This document shows, piece after piece, positions 22,925 through 31,497 of a stretch of 37,735 nt of DNA. Numbering within the stretch: position 1 is the first letter of the stretch; each line of letters begins with the position of its first letter. The DNA is from JBBECE01 sp040881985 (GTDB lineage: Bacteria > Pseudomonadota > Alphaproteobacteria > Rhizobiales > Devosiaceae): assembly GCA_040881985.1 (NCBI GenBank), contig JBBECE010000007.1, forward strand, positions 1 through 37,735, written 5' to 3'. The notes beneath the pieces were generated by a model that made no database searches, was not told where the DNA came from, and saw nothing but the letters and a program-made list of their open reading frames with translations. The translations under genes were made by a program, and so were the position numbers.

Positions 22925-23704
22925 ATGCGGATCGCCACCTGGAACATCAACGGCATCAAAGCGCGAGGCGACGTGGCGCGGCAATGGCTGGAGAAGCACG
23001 GCCCGGACATCGTCTGCCTGCAGGAAATCAAGACGGTCGACGAAGGCTTTCCGCGCGAGACCTTCGAGTCCCTCGGATACAATGTCGAGGTGCACGGGCA
23101 AAAGGGATTTCACGGCGTTGCAATCCTGTCGAAACTCCCCTTCGACGAAGTCAATCGCGGCCTGCCGGGCGACAAGTCCGACGGACAATCGAGATTCATC
23201 GAGGCGGTGTTCTCGGTTCCCTCGGGCGCGGTGCGGGTCGCCTGCATCTATCTGCCGAACGGCAATCCGGTCGACAGCGAAAAGTTCCCCTACAAGCTCG
23301 GCTGGATGGACCGGCTGACGACATGGACCGAGAAACGCCTGGCGCTCGAAGAGCCACTGATCGTCGCCGGCGACTTCAATGTCATCCCCCAGGATATCGA
23401 CGCCCATGATCCCTCCGCCTGGTGGGGCGACGCGCTTTACCGGCCGGAAAGCCTCGCCCGGTTCCGCGCTTTCTCGGCGCTCGGCATGACCGATGCGGTC
23501 AGGGCTGTCTCCAGCGCCCCCGATTTCACCTTCTGGGATTTCCAGTCGGGGGCATGGCGCAAGAATGCCGGCATAAGGATTGATCACCTGATGCTCTCCC
23601 CGCAGGCCGCCGACCGGCTCGAAGCGGTCGCGATCCATCGCGACGCGCGCGGCTGGGACAAGCCGTCCGACCATGTGCCGGTCGTCGGGGAGTTCGGCTT
23701 CTAG
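22925..23704 (+). CDS. xthA: Exodeoxyribonuclease III (AP endonuclease)
   Basis: This 259-residue Mg-dependent enzyme of base excision repair cuts at abasic sites and degrades 3' ends. Catalytic segments are MRIATWNINGIKAR (Asn), IVCLQEIKT (Glu), IYLPNGNPV (Tyr), VAGDFNVIPQDID (Asp/Asn) and SDHVPVVGEF (Asp-His). Length and motifs match the family fully. The stop TAG shares the palindrome CTAG with the stop of the facing exoR-like gene, so the two convergent genes overlap by four bases. Confidence 0.96.
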   Translation: MRIATWNINGIKARGDVARQWLEKHGPDIVCLQEIKTVDEGFPRETFESLGYNVEVHGQKGFHGVAILSKLPFDEVNRGLPGDKSDGQSRFIEAVFSVPSGAVRVACIYLPNGNPVDSEKFPYKLGWMDRLTTWTEKRLALEEPLIVAGDFNVIPQDIDAHDPSAWWGDALYRPESLARFRAFSALGMTDAVRAVSSAPDFTFWDFQSGAWRKNAGIRIDHLMLSPQAADRLEAVAIHRDARGWDKPSDHVPVVGEFGF

Positions 23705-24525
23705 CCGTCGATCTGCGGGCCGAGCATGTCGGCATTGTGAGAAGCGCGGTCGCGGTCTTCGGTCGAGGCGACCGATAGCGCATCTTCGGCCAGCGCCTTG
23801 ATCCATTCCTCGTCGGCGGTGCCGGTGGCCCCGCGCGCGGCGAGCATCAGCCACATCAGGCCCTCGACCGGCTCGGGCTCGAAGCCCTCACCCTTGAACA
23901 GCAGTTCACCGAGCTTGGCCTGCGCGCCCGGATGGCCCTTTTGCGCCGCGAGGCGAAACCAGCGCACCGACTGGATCGGGTTGCGGCCGAATTCGTCCGC
24001 GGCGAGATACAAGAGCCCGACCTGATACTGCGCCTCGGCGTCGCCGAAATAGGTTGCCGCGTGCAGCAACAGGGCCCGGGCACGCACGACATCGACCGGG
24101 ATTCCCGCGTCGGGCAGGCCGGTGCGGTAATACTGGCCGACCTTGAGGAAACTCTGGGCGACGACATCGGCCTCGAGCGAGCGCGGCGGGGTCTCGGCAT
24201 TGTCGTTGGCGATGCGAGAGAAATACAGGAACGCCTTGGCCTGGTCGGGTTCGACCCCGTCGCCGTTCTCGTACATGACGCCGAGCCGCCACAGCGCCAG
24301 CGGCAGGCCCGCCTCCGCCGCTTCCTCAAGCGCGGCGACCAATTGCTCGGTCGTGACGCCGCCTTCGTAGGCCAAGGCGAAGGCGAAGCTGCCGGCGCCG
24401 GCTGCGTTGGCAGGCGCGGCGTCAACCGCTCCATGTTCCTGCGCGAGCGCCCATCCCGGCGCCGCGGCCAGAAGGGCCGCCGCCGCGAGGCGCCTCAGAC
24501 CGAGCCTGCCGTCAAATATCGGCAT
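23701..24525 (-). CDS. exoR: ExoR-like periplasmic Sel1-repeat protein
   Basis: This is a 274-residue protein with a signal peptide (cleavage after WALA, about residue 28) and Sel1/TPR-like repeats: LALWRLGVMYENGDGVEPDQAKAF, EAQYQVGLLYLAADEFGRN and GAQAKLGELLFKGEGFEPEP. The layout matches rhizobial ExoR as I recall it, including the tail TADEEWIKALAEDALSVAST. ExoR is the periplasmic inhibitor of the ExoS sensor kinase. Its proteolysis at low pH activates ExoS-ChvI and exopolysaccharide genes. exoS and chvI are not in this window. The ATG overlaps the ilvD 3' end by 14 bases, with AAAGAAG as ribosome site. Another Sel1 protein is possible, and orthology to ExoR is likely but unproven. Confidence 0.75.
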   Translation of the reverse strand: MPIFDGRLGLRRLAAAALLAAAPGWALAQEHGAVDAAPANAAGAGSFAFALAYEGGVTTEQLVAALEEAAEAGLPLALWRLGVMYENGDGVEPDQAKAFLYFSRIANDNAETPPRSLEADVVAQSFLKVGQYYRTGLPDAGIPVDVVRARALLLHAATYFGDAEAQYQVGLLYLAADEFGRNPIQSVRWFRLAAQKGHPGAQAKLGELLFKGEGFEPEPVEGLMWLMLAARGATGTADEEWIKALAEDALSVASTEDRDRASHNADMLGPQIDG

Positions 24526-26236
24526 AGACTTCTTTCTCGCCCTTGGCGCCGGGATGGGTCACCGCGCCCTGGCGGGCGGTGCCAACCAGCTGGGCAAACT
24601 TCCAGATTGCGCCCGAACCGAAGTCCGATTCGCGTGGCGTCCATGCGGCCCTGCGGCGCCTCAGTTCGTCGTCCGGCAAGTCCACCTTCAGCGCTCCTTC
24701 GACTGCGTCGATCTCGATCATGTCGCCGTCGCGGATGAGCCCGATCGGACCGCCCAATGCGGCTTCCGGCCCCACATGGCCGACACAAAATCCCCTCGTT
24801 CCCCCGGAAAAGCGCCCGTCAGTGATCAACGCAACCTTCTCGCCCATCCCCTGGCCGTAAAGCGCGGCCGTGGTCGAGAGCATCTCCCGCATACCCGGGC
24901 CGCCCTTTGGACCCTCGTAACGGATGACGAGCACTTCGCCTTCCTCGTAAACGCGATTTGTGACCGCATTAAAGCAAGCCTCCTCGCTGTCGAAGCAGCG
25001 GGCCGGGCCGCGGAACTTCTGCTTCTTCATGCCGGCGACTTTGGCAATCGCCCCGTCGGGCGCGAGGTTGCCGCTAAGCCCGACAACCCCGCCAGTTGGG
25101 GTGATCGGTGTGTTGGCTCTGACCACCACGTCCTGGTCTTCGTTCCAGGCGACATTCTTGAGATTCTCGGCAATCGACTTGCCGGTCACCGTCAGGCACT
25201 CGCCGTGCAGGAAGCCGTTGTCGAGCAAGGTCTTCATCAGCATCGGAATGCCGCCCGCCTCGAACAGGTCCTTGGCGACATACTTGCCGCCCGGCTTCAT
25301 CGAGGCGATGTAGGGCGTGCGCTTGAAGATTTCGGCGACCTCGAAGAGATCGAAATCGATCCCGACCTCGTGGGCGATCGCCGGCAGATGCAGCGCCGCG
25401 TTGGTCGAACCGCCGGAAGCGGCGACGACGGTCGCGGCATTCTCGAGCGCCTTGCGGGTGACGATGTCGCGCGGCCTTATGTTGTCCCGCAGCAGCCCCA
25501 TGACCTGCTCGCCGGCGGCTTCGCAGAAACGGTCGCGGACTTCGTAAGGGGCCGGGGCGCCCGCCGAATACGGCAGCGCCAGCCCGATCGCCTCGGAGAC
25601 CGTCGCCATGGTGTTGGCGGTGAACTGGCCGCCGCAGGCCCCCGCCGAGGGGCAGGCAACCTCTTCGAGCTCAGTCAGGTCGCGGTCGGAGATCTTGCCA
25701 ACCGAATGCAGCCCCACCGCCTCGAAGACGTCGACGACGGTGACATCCTTGCCGCGATAACGGCCTGGCAGAATCGAGCCGCCATATACAAACACTGAAG
25801 GCACGTTGAGCCGGCACATCGCCATCATCATGCCGGGCAACGATTTGTCGCAACCGGCGAGCCCGACCAGCGCGTCGTAGCAATGGCCGCGCATGGTCAA
25901 TTCGACAGAGTCGGCGATGACTTCCCGGCTGACGAGCGACGACTTCATCCCCTGATGCCCCATGGCAATGCCGTCGGTGACGGTGATGGTGGTGAATTCA
26001 CGCGGCGTACCGCCGGCAACTGCCACGCCCTTCTTCACCGCCTGGGCCTGGCGCATCAGCGAAATGTTGCAGGGGGCAGCCTCGTTCCAGCAGGTCGCGA
26101 CCCCGACAAAGGGCTGGTGGATCTGCGCGGCCGACAGTCCCATGGCATAATAATAGGAGCGATGCGGGGCGCGGGTGGGCCCCTCGGTCACATGTCGGCT
26201 CGGCAGCCGCGACTTGTCGATATTCTTGGCGTCCAT
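24512..26236 (-). CDS. ilvD: Dihydroxy-acid dehydratase
   Basis: This 574-residue Fe-S enzyme dehydrates 2,3-dihydroxy acids to branched-chain 2-oxo acids for isoleucine, valine, leucine and pantothenate. Expected cluster ligands are Cys56 (APCNISL), Cys129 (GLAGCDKSLPG) and Cys201 (CPSAGACGG). Lys131 is the likely carbamylated Mg ligand, and TDGIAMGHQGMKSSL and TDGRFSGGTRGF are intact. The pattern fits the [2Fe-2S] type. The ATG is at 26234-26236. A 308-base gap lies upstream. Its 3' end overlaps the exoR-like gene by 14 bases, implying co-translation. Confidence 0.97.
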   Translation of the reverse strand: MDAKNIDKSRLPSRHVTEGPTRAPHRSYYYAMGLSAAQIHQPFVGVATCWNEAAPCNISLMRQAQAVKKGVAVAGGTPREFTTITVTDGIAMGHQGMKSSLVSREVIADSVELTMRGHCYDALVGLAGCDKSLPGMMMAMCRLNVPSVFVYGGSILPGRYRGKDVTVVDVFEAVGLHSVGKISDRDLTELEEVACPSAGACGGQFTANTMATVSEAIGLALPYSAGAPAPYEVRDRFCEAAGEQVMGLLRDNIRPRDIVTRKALENAATVVAASGGSTNAALHLPAIAHEVGIDFDLFEVAEIFKRTPYIASMKPGGKYVAKDLFEAGGIPMLMKTLLDNGFLHGECLTVTGKSIAENLKNVAWNEDQDVVVRANTPITPTGGVVGLSGNLAPDGAIAKVAGMKKQKFRGPARCFDSEEACFNAVTNRVYEEGEVLVIRYEGPKGGPGMREMLSTTAALYGQGMGEKVALITDGRFSGGTRGFCVGHVGPEAALGGPIGLIRDGDMIEIDAVEGALKVDLPDDELRRRRAAWTPRESDFGSGAIWKFAQLVGTARQGAVTHPGAKGEKEVYADI

Positions 26237-26544
26237 ACCCGATCCCGTATGCCTCTTCTGCCTTCAGCCGGGAGTTGAGCAGGCCTTATGCACATCCCGA
26301 CTTTTCAGCACAGCGCCGACGCCGCGTCGCGCAATCGAGACGCCTGTCCGCCAACCTCTTTGCAACTCGATGCCGGTGAAAACGTGCCCGCCGGGCGCGC
26401 TTGTCTGCCCCGTTTGGGGTCAGATTGTGGCACTTTGGACCGCCCTTTAAGCTGCGGTAAATGAGGGGAAATGAATCGTCTAAACCTGTTGCAAATATGG
26501 CACGAATGCGGCGCTTGGCCTCTACCGGCAGCCGCTGGCCGCGC
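26237..26544. other. Intergenic region upstream of ilvD with one hairpin
   Basis: These 308 bases lie between the stop of the exported hypothetical (26545) and the ilvD start. The one structure I can support is 26403-26423, an 8-bp stem (TCTG/CAGA and CCCC/GGGG, one bulged T) around a GTTT loop. It could be a weak minus-strand terminator for the upstream gene (no U-tract) or an operator. No riboswitch, leader peptide or confident promoter is seen. Short frames here have no ribosome sites. Confidence 0.4.
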
Positions 26545-27240
26545 TCAGTTCGCCGCCAGCGTACCGACCCGAATCGCCTTGCCAAGACCCTGCAGCGTCG
26601 CGACCGTCGTCGCGTCCCGAAGCACCGCGAAGGAAGCAACCTTCAGCAGCTGGCCGTTGAGGTTGATGAAGCCGAGATCGTTGACAACCAGCGCTGCGTC
26701 GGGAGTCGGGTGCAGGATGGTAATCGCGGCCGAATCCTCCCCGCTTTCGGTCACGGCGAGCACCTGCACCCCCTCGATCGCCAGTGGCGAGGCGGGATCG
26801 AACCGCGGCGGCGTCTCTGCCGAGGCGAGCGCCTGTTGCAGCAGTGCCGCCGCGTCCGTCTCGGTCAACGGACTGACATCGCGCAGCCCGTTGGCGGCAA
26901 AATCGATCTGGCCGACGAAATCCGGTGTGGAGGTCGTCCCACCGAGGGAATGCTTGATCGCCGAGACGATGGCGTAAGCAGTGGTCGAGGTCCAGTCCGG
27001 GGTTTCGGCCGAAACCGCGTCGGCGACGATGACGAGCAGCGGCACCTCGTCCTCTGCGACAAAGCCGAAAAGCTGCCGGACCCAGTCGGCCGAGACGGTG
27101 GCAAGGTCCTGATAGCCCGCCGGAATGGCGATCGAAATCGTCCGCTCGCCGGCCACCACCGCTTTGCTCGACTGGGCGGCGACGGGCACGACTGAGAGCG
27201 CCGAGAGGCTGATCGCCAGCGCCAAGACAAGGTGTTTCAT
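26545..27240 (-). CDS. Exported protein of unknown function
   Basis: This is a 231-residue protein with a clear signal peptide (MKHLVLALAISLSALSVVPVAAQ). I do not recognise the mature part. It is mildly acidic, alternates predicted strands and helices, and has no cysteines or catalytic motif. The segment GERTISIAIPAGYQDLA near its start recalls small periplasmic proteins that bind or sense, but that is only impression. The ATG at 27238-27240 is fixed by GGGAGGAG seven bases upstream. A longer frame back to 27285 reaches the valS stop and lacks support. It lies 41 bases after valS and may be co-transcribed. Confidence 0.82.
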   Translation of the reverse strand: MKHLVLALAISLSALSVVPVAAQSSKAVVAGERTISIAIPAGYQDLATVSADWVRQLFGFVAEDEVPLLVIVADAVSAETPDWTSTTAYAIVSAIKHSLGGTTSTPDFVGQIDFAANGLRDVSPLTETDAAALLQQALASAETPPRFDPASPLAIEGVQVLAVTESGEDSAAITILHPTPDAALVVNDLGFINLNGQLLKVASFAVLRDATTVATLQGLGKAIRVGTLAAN

Positions 27241-27281
27241 CGGGTTGCTCCTCCCGCCGCCAGTCTGGCGCGGCGCAGCCG

Positions 27282-29939
27282 TCAACTCAAGCGCGCCAGC
27301 GCCGCCTCGGTGCGGCGCTTCTTGTCCTCGTAGTCCTGTCGCCGGCTGCGCTGCTCGTGGATCACTTCTTGGGGCGCCTTGGCCACGAATTGCTCATTGG
27401 CGAGTTTCAGGTCGATGCGATCGATCTCCGAGGCGAGTTTCTCGACCTCTTTGCCGAGCCGGTCGCGCTCCGCCCCAAGATCGATGACTCCGGCAAGCAG
27501 CAGGCAAACCGTCGCTTCTCCTACCACGATTTGCGCCGAGCTCGGCGGCGCCTTGTCGGCGAACGAAATGGCGTCGAGCCGGGCCAGCCGCTCAATCAGC
27601 GCGCCATTGTCGGTAAGCCGGGCGCGGGTCGTCTTCCCTGCACCGATCACCGCCATCGGCACCGTCGCGCCGGACGGTACGTTCATTTCAACCCTGACCG
27701 AGCGGACGCCGGAGACGAGCGCGATCAGCCAATCCATTTCCGCATCCGCCCCGGCATCGGCAAGACCCCGATCGACGGGCCAATCGCTGAGAATCAACAA
27801 TCTCTCCCGCGCTGGTCCGGCTTTGCCGGTTAGGGCCCACAGTTCCTCGGTGACGAAGGGCATGAACGGATGGAGGAGCTTCAGGATCTGGTCGAGCGCA
27901 AAGGCGCCGGTCGCGCGGGTCTCGTCGCGCGCCACTTTGTCCTCACCAGCCAACAGCGGCTTGGAGAATTCGACGTACCAGTCGCAGAAAGTGTGCCAGA
28001 CGAATTCGTAGGCCGCGTTCGCCGCCTCGTTGAACTTGTAGTCGGTGATGCCATGTGTCACCTCGGCGACTGCCCGCTCCGCCGCTCCGACGATCCATTT
28101 GTTGAGCGGCTGCGTAAGGCTTTTCGGATCGTAGCCAGCGACGCGCCGGCATTCATTGATTTCTAGGAATCGCGCGGCGTTCCAGAGTTTCGAGACAAAG
28201 TTGCGATAGCCTTCGACGCGGGCGAGCGACAGGCGCAAATCCCTGCCCTGCGCCGCCATCGCCGCCAGCGTGAAGCGCGTCGCATCCGCCCCGTACTCAT
28301 CGAAGAGGTCCAGCGGATTGAGGACATTGCCCTTGGTCTTCGACATTTTCTGCCCGCGCTCGTCGCGAACCAGCGCATGGACATAGACCGTGTGGAACGG
28401 CTCTTCATGCATGAAATAGAGCCCCATCATCATCATCCTGGCGACCCAGAAGAAGATGATGTCGAAGCCGGTCACCAGCACGTCGGTCTGATACCAGGTC
28501 TTGAGGTCTGGCGTCTCGCCCGGCCAGCCCAGGGTCGAGAACGGCCAGAGCGCGGAAGAGAACCAGGTGTCGAGGACGTCGGGGTCGCGGGTGAGCCGCG
28601 CCGGTTTGCCGTAACTCGCCGACGCGGCGGCGTGGGCACTCGCCTCGTCCATCGCGACGAAGACTTTTCCGTCCGGCCCGTACCAGGCCGGAATCTGGTG
28701 CCCCCACCAGAGCTGCCGCGAGATGCACCATGGCTGGATGTTGTTCATCCAGGCGAAATAGGTGTTCTCCCAGTTTTTCGGCACGAATTTGGTGCGGCCC
28801 TGCCTGACCGATGCAATCGCCGGCTCGGCCAGCGTCTTGGCATCGACAAACCACTGGTCGGTCAGATAGGGCTCGATGATGACAAGCTTCGATTTCTCGT
28901 CATGCGGCACCATAATGAGCTTGTCCTCGACCTTGACCAGCGCGCCGAGTGCCTCGAGATCGGCGAGCACCATCTGGCGCGCAGCGAACCGGTCGAGACC
29001 GCGATATTTTTCCGGCGCGTTGCCGTTGAGCGAGGCGTCGGGATTGAAAATGTTGATTTGTTCGAGCCCGTGCCGTTCGCCGACCTGGAAATCGTTGAAG
29101 TCATGCGCCGGGGTGATTTTCACCGCGCCCGATCCCTGCGCGGGGTCGGCGTGTTCGTCGGCAATGATCGGAATGCGCCGGCCGACCAACGGCAGGATCA
29201 CTTGCCTGCCGACGAGGTGGGCGTAGCGTTCGTCGTCGGGATGCACCGCCACCGCCGTGTCGCCGAGCATGGTCTCCGGCCGGGTCGTCGCGACCACAAT
29301 CGTCTCGTCGCGCCCTTCGATCGGGTACCGCAGATGCCAGAGATGGCCATTGACTTCGATGTTTTCGACTTCCAGATCGGAGATCGCCGTCTGCAGGCCG
29401 GGATGCCAATTGACCAGCCGCTTGGCGCGATAGATCAGCCCCGCATTGTAGAGTTCGACAAAGACTTTCCGGACCGCACGGCTCAGGCCTTCGTCCATGG
29501 TGAAGCGCTCGCGCGACCAGTCGCAGGAGGCGCCGAGGCGCTTGAGCTGGTTGAGGATCTCGCCGCCGGACTGTTCCTTCCACTGCCAGACTCGCTTCAG
29601 GAACGCCTCGCGGCCCATTTGCAGGCGCGACGGCTCCTGATCTTCCATCAGCTGCCGCTCGACGACCATTTGCGTGGCTATGCCGGCATGGTCGGTGCCC
29701 GGCTGCCAAAGGACATGTTTCCCGCGCATCCGCTCGAAGCGCACCAGAATGTCCTGGATGGTGTTGTTGAGCGCGTGCCCGATATGCAGCGAACCGGTGA
29801 TGTTGGGCGGCGGGATGACGATGCAGAAGCTCGCAGCGCCGGGCTTCGCTCCGGCACCCGCGGCAAAAGCCTTGGCGTCGAGCCAGCGCTTGTAGATGCG
29901 GCCCTCGACGGCGATGGGTTCGTAGGTCTTGTCGATCAT
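27282..29939 (-). CDS. valS: Valyl-tRNA synthetase
   Basis: This 885-residue class I synthetase charges tRNA-Val. HIGH lies in PPPNITGSLHIGHALNNTIQ, KMSKS in GQKMSKTKGNVLNPLD. The CP1 editing domain has TTRPETMLGDTAVAVHPDD, with the usual Thr-rich and Asp residues. The anticodon-binding region has WHTFCDWYVEFSKP, and the C-terminal coiled coil (about 815-885) has ERDRLGKEVEKLASEIDRI. It is slightly shorter than the ~950 residues of E. coli ValS. It is preceded by popZ, a conserved alphaproteobacterial neighbour, with 121 bases between. Confidence 0.97.
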   Translation of the reverse strand: MIDKTYEPIAVEGRIYKRWLDAKAFAAGAGAKPGAASFCIVIPPPNITGSLHIGHALNNTIQDILVRFERMRGKHVLWQPGTDHAGIATQMVVERQLMEDQEPSRLQMGREAFLKRVWQWKEQSGGEILNQLKRLGASCDWSRERFTMDEGLSRAVRKVFVELYNAGLIYRAKRLVNWHPGLQTAISDLEVENIEVNGHLWHLRYPIEGRDETIVVATTRPETMLGDTAVAVHPDDERYAHLVGRQVILPLVGRRIPIIADEHADPAQGSGAVKITPAHDFNDFQVGERHGLEQINIFNPDASLNGNAPEKYRGLDRFAARQMVLADLEALGALVKVEDKLIMVPHDEKSKLVIIEPYLTDQWFVDAKTLAEPAIASVRQGRTKFVPKNWENTYFAWMNNIQPWCISRQLWWGHQIPAWYGPDGKVFVAMDEASAHAAASASYGKPARLTRDPDVLDTWFSSALWPFSTLGWPGETPDLKTWYQTDVLVTGFDIIFFWVARMMMMGLYFMHEEPFHTVYVHALVRDERGQKMSKTKGNVLNPLDLFDEYGADATRFTLAAMAAQGRDLRLSLARVEGYRNFVSKLWNAARFLEINECRRVAGYDPKSLTQPLNKWIVGAAERAVAEVTHGITDYKFNEAANAAYEFVWHTFCDWYVEFSKPLLAGEDKVARDETRATGAFALDQILKLLHPFMPFVTEELWALTGKAGPARERLLILSDWPVDRGLADAGADAEMDWLIALVSGVRSVRVEMNVPSGATVPMAVIGAGKTTRARLTDNGALIERLARLDAISFADKAPPSSAQIVVGEATVCLLLAGVIDLGAERDRLGKEVEKLASEIDRIDLKLANEQFVAKAPQEVIHEQRSRRQDYEDKKRRTEAALARLS

Positions 29940-30060
29940 CGGGCGGGCACAACTCCACCGCGTCGGCCCGGCTCGCGGCGGGCCGTCAACGCTTGAGGTA
30001 TGGCTGTAAAGCCAAGCCGCGGCGGCCTGTCAACCGGCATCGCGATGGGCCGGCGAGGCC

Positions 30061-30720
30061 CTATTTGCCGCTGCGCGAAACGCGCTCGATTTCGCGCTGC
30101 ACCATCCGCTCGACCATGCTGGGCAGATTTTCGTCGAGCCAGCCCTTCAGCATCGGGCGCAGCATCTCGCGGATCAGGTCCTCGATGGTGCGCTGCTTGC
30201 CGGCAAGGGCCACGACATTGAGCTGGGTGAAGGCGTGGCGCGTCGCCGCGTCGGCGGCCGGCGCAAGGAGCTGATCGGCAAGATCGGCGCTGAGCGAGGG
30301 GTCGGGCAGAAGGCTCGGGGAAGGCTGGGGTTTCGTCGGCTTCTCCTCCGGTTCGGGGTCGGCCTCGTCCGCCGACTTGTCGAGCCTCACGTCATTTGGA
30401 ATCAGTTGCCTTGGCGCTAGGCGTGGCGCGTGGACTGTCTCGGCGGAGGCGACGATGTCGTCCAGGTCCGCCTCCACGCTGAAGTCCGCTTCGTCGACGA
30501 TCCGGGTCTCGGAAAACGCTGCGGGTTTCAGCTTCGGCTCGGCGACGGGCGCGGGCTTCGGGGCAGCGGGCCTCGCCGAAGCGGTGATCGTCGACGGCGC
30601 CGGCCTCGGCGGGGCGGCTTGGGCCCGCTCCGCGCTCGCCGCGTCGTCGTCGGCGATGATCTGCCGGATCGAGGACAGGATTTCGTCCATCGAAGGCTCC
30701 TTGGACGCAGGTTGGTTCAT
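30061..30720 (-). CDS. popZ: PopZ/DUF2497 polar organizing protein
   Basis: This 219-residue protein has the PopZ layout: an N-terminal helix EPSMDEILSSIRQIIADD, a long Pro/Glu/Asp/Ala-rich disordered linker (about 30-145), and C-terminal oligomerisation helices (about 160-219, TIEDLIREMLRPMLKGWLDE, LPSMVERMVQREIERVSR). In alphaproteobacteria PopZ forms a polymeric microdomain at cell poles that anchors the ParB-parS origin region and cell-cycle regulators. The ATG at 30718-30720 has AAGAGG five bases upstream. An earlier start adding MQSEEAS is less likely. Location just upstream of valS supports the identity. Confidence 0.92.
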   Translation of the reverse strand: MNQPASKEPSMDEILSSIRQIIADDDAASAERAQAAPPRPAPSTITASARPAAPKPAPVAEPKLKPAAFSETRIVDEADFSVEADLDDIVASAETVHAPRLAPRQLIPNDVRLDKSADEADPEPEEKPTKPQPSPSLLPDPSLSADLADQLLAPAADAATRHAFTQLNVVALAGKQRTIEDLIREMLRPMLKGWLDENLPSMVERMVQREIERVSRSGK

Positions 30721-30862
30721 GCTGGCCTCTTCTGACTGCAACCCGGCAGCAGCCGGGCGCCGCTCCGCAACGGAACCTCGGTGCTTGATTCGCCTTGTGC
30801 AACTCTAGCGCCACAAAGGCAAATCCCCAATGCGCGTCGAAGAGGCGGCACGGTTCTTCCAC

Positions 30863-31321
30863 TTAAAGCTGACGAATCAAAGAAGCCGGGCGTGCGCCGC
30901 GCGGCCTCGTAGAGAAACGTAGTCGGCCGCGCAGCCACATCTTGTCCGCCGACAGCGCGTCGCGATGGGTGAATACCGTCCAGGCAAAAATCGCCATCGC
31001 GCCGATGGTGAGCAGCGAGCCGGTTATGACCAGTAGCTCGCCTTGCCCCTGAATCGCCATGCCGATGCCGGGTCCAAACGCTATCGCGCCGAGCAACGCG
31101 ACCCAGAAATGCACCACGGCCAGCGTGCCTTTGCCGGCGGCGGGCACTGCCTTGTAGTAGAGCCCGTAAAGCGCCGGCGTCACCCAGCCGATGAGATTGT
31201 TGTGGGCGTGCGCCGGCGCGAGCGTGTAGTCCTGCGACTGCGACATCCAGATCCCAAAGGCTATTCCGGCGAGCGCAAAAAGCGTTGCCAAACCAATGAA
31301 CCAGTATGCGATATTCTTCAT
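30863..31321 (-). CDS. Small four-helix membrane protein resembling a haem-copper oxidase subunit I fragment
   Basis: This 152-residue inner-membrane protein has four predicted helices: about 4-26, 37-60, 68-92 and 98-122. Between helices 1 and 2 lies PAHAHNNLIGWVTPALYGLYY. This HxH-x-N-L-x-G pattern is seen in small proteins annotated as cytochrome-c-oxidase subunit I-like, and the histidines could bind haem or metal. At 152 residues it is far too short for a whole oxidase subunit (about 500). The ATG at 31319-31321 is preferred, as the helix starts right after it. A GGAGG lies about 14 bases upstream. The Arg-rich tail is unusual. No other oxidase subunit is nearby, so the role is unknown. 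Confidence 0.7.
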   Translation of the reverse strand: MKNIAYWFIGLATLFALAGIAFGIWMSQSQDYTLAPAHAHNNLIGWVTPALYGLYYKAVPAAGKGTLAVVHFWVALLGAIAFGPGIGMAIQGQGELLVITGSLLTIGAMAIFAWTVFTHRDALSADKMWLRGRLRFSTRPRGARPASLIRQL

Positions 31322-31497
31322 TTCCGGCTCTTCCCTCCACGGCGAGCTCGGCAAGGCGAACGGTCTTTCTAACCCGGTGAATTCGCCGCCCCGGTCGCGA
31401 GTCGGGGAATTTACAGTGCCGGTCAGCCCCTGCCAATTGCGCTGCGCAGCCGGATCGGCTTCACTGCCGCCGCCCGTCCGGTTTGCGAGGATTCCCT

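Noticed and set aside
24407..25798. Open frame of 463 codons opposite ilvD
   Set aside because: Antisense shadow of an intact dehydratase gene. No ribosome site or domain.
26403..26423. Attenuator or riboswitch for ilvD
   Set aside because: The hairpin lies about 167 bases upstream, with no U-tract and no Ile/Val/Leu-rich leader peptide nearby. Only a generic hairpin can be claimed.
28377..29996. Open frame of 539 codons opposite valS
   Set aside because: Antisense shadow. ValS motifs on the minus strand are unambiguous.
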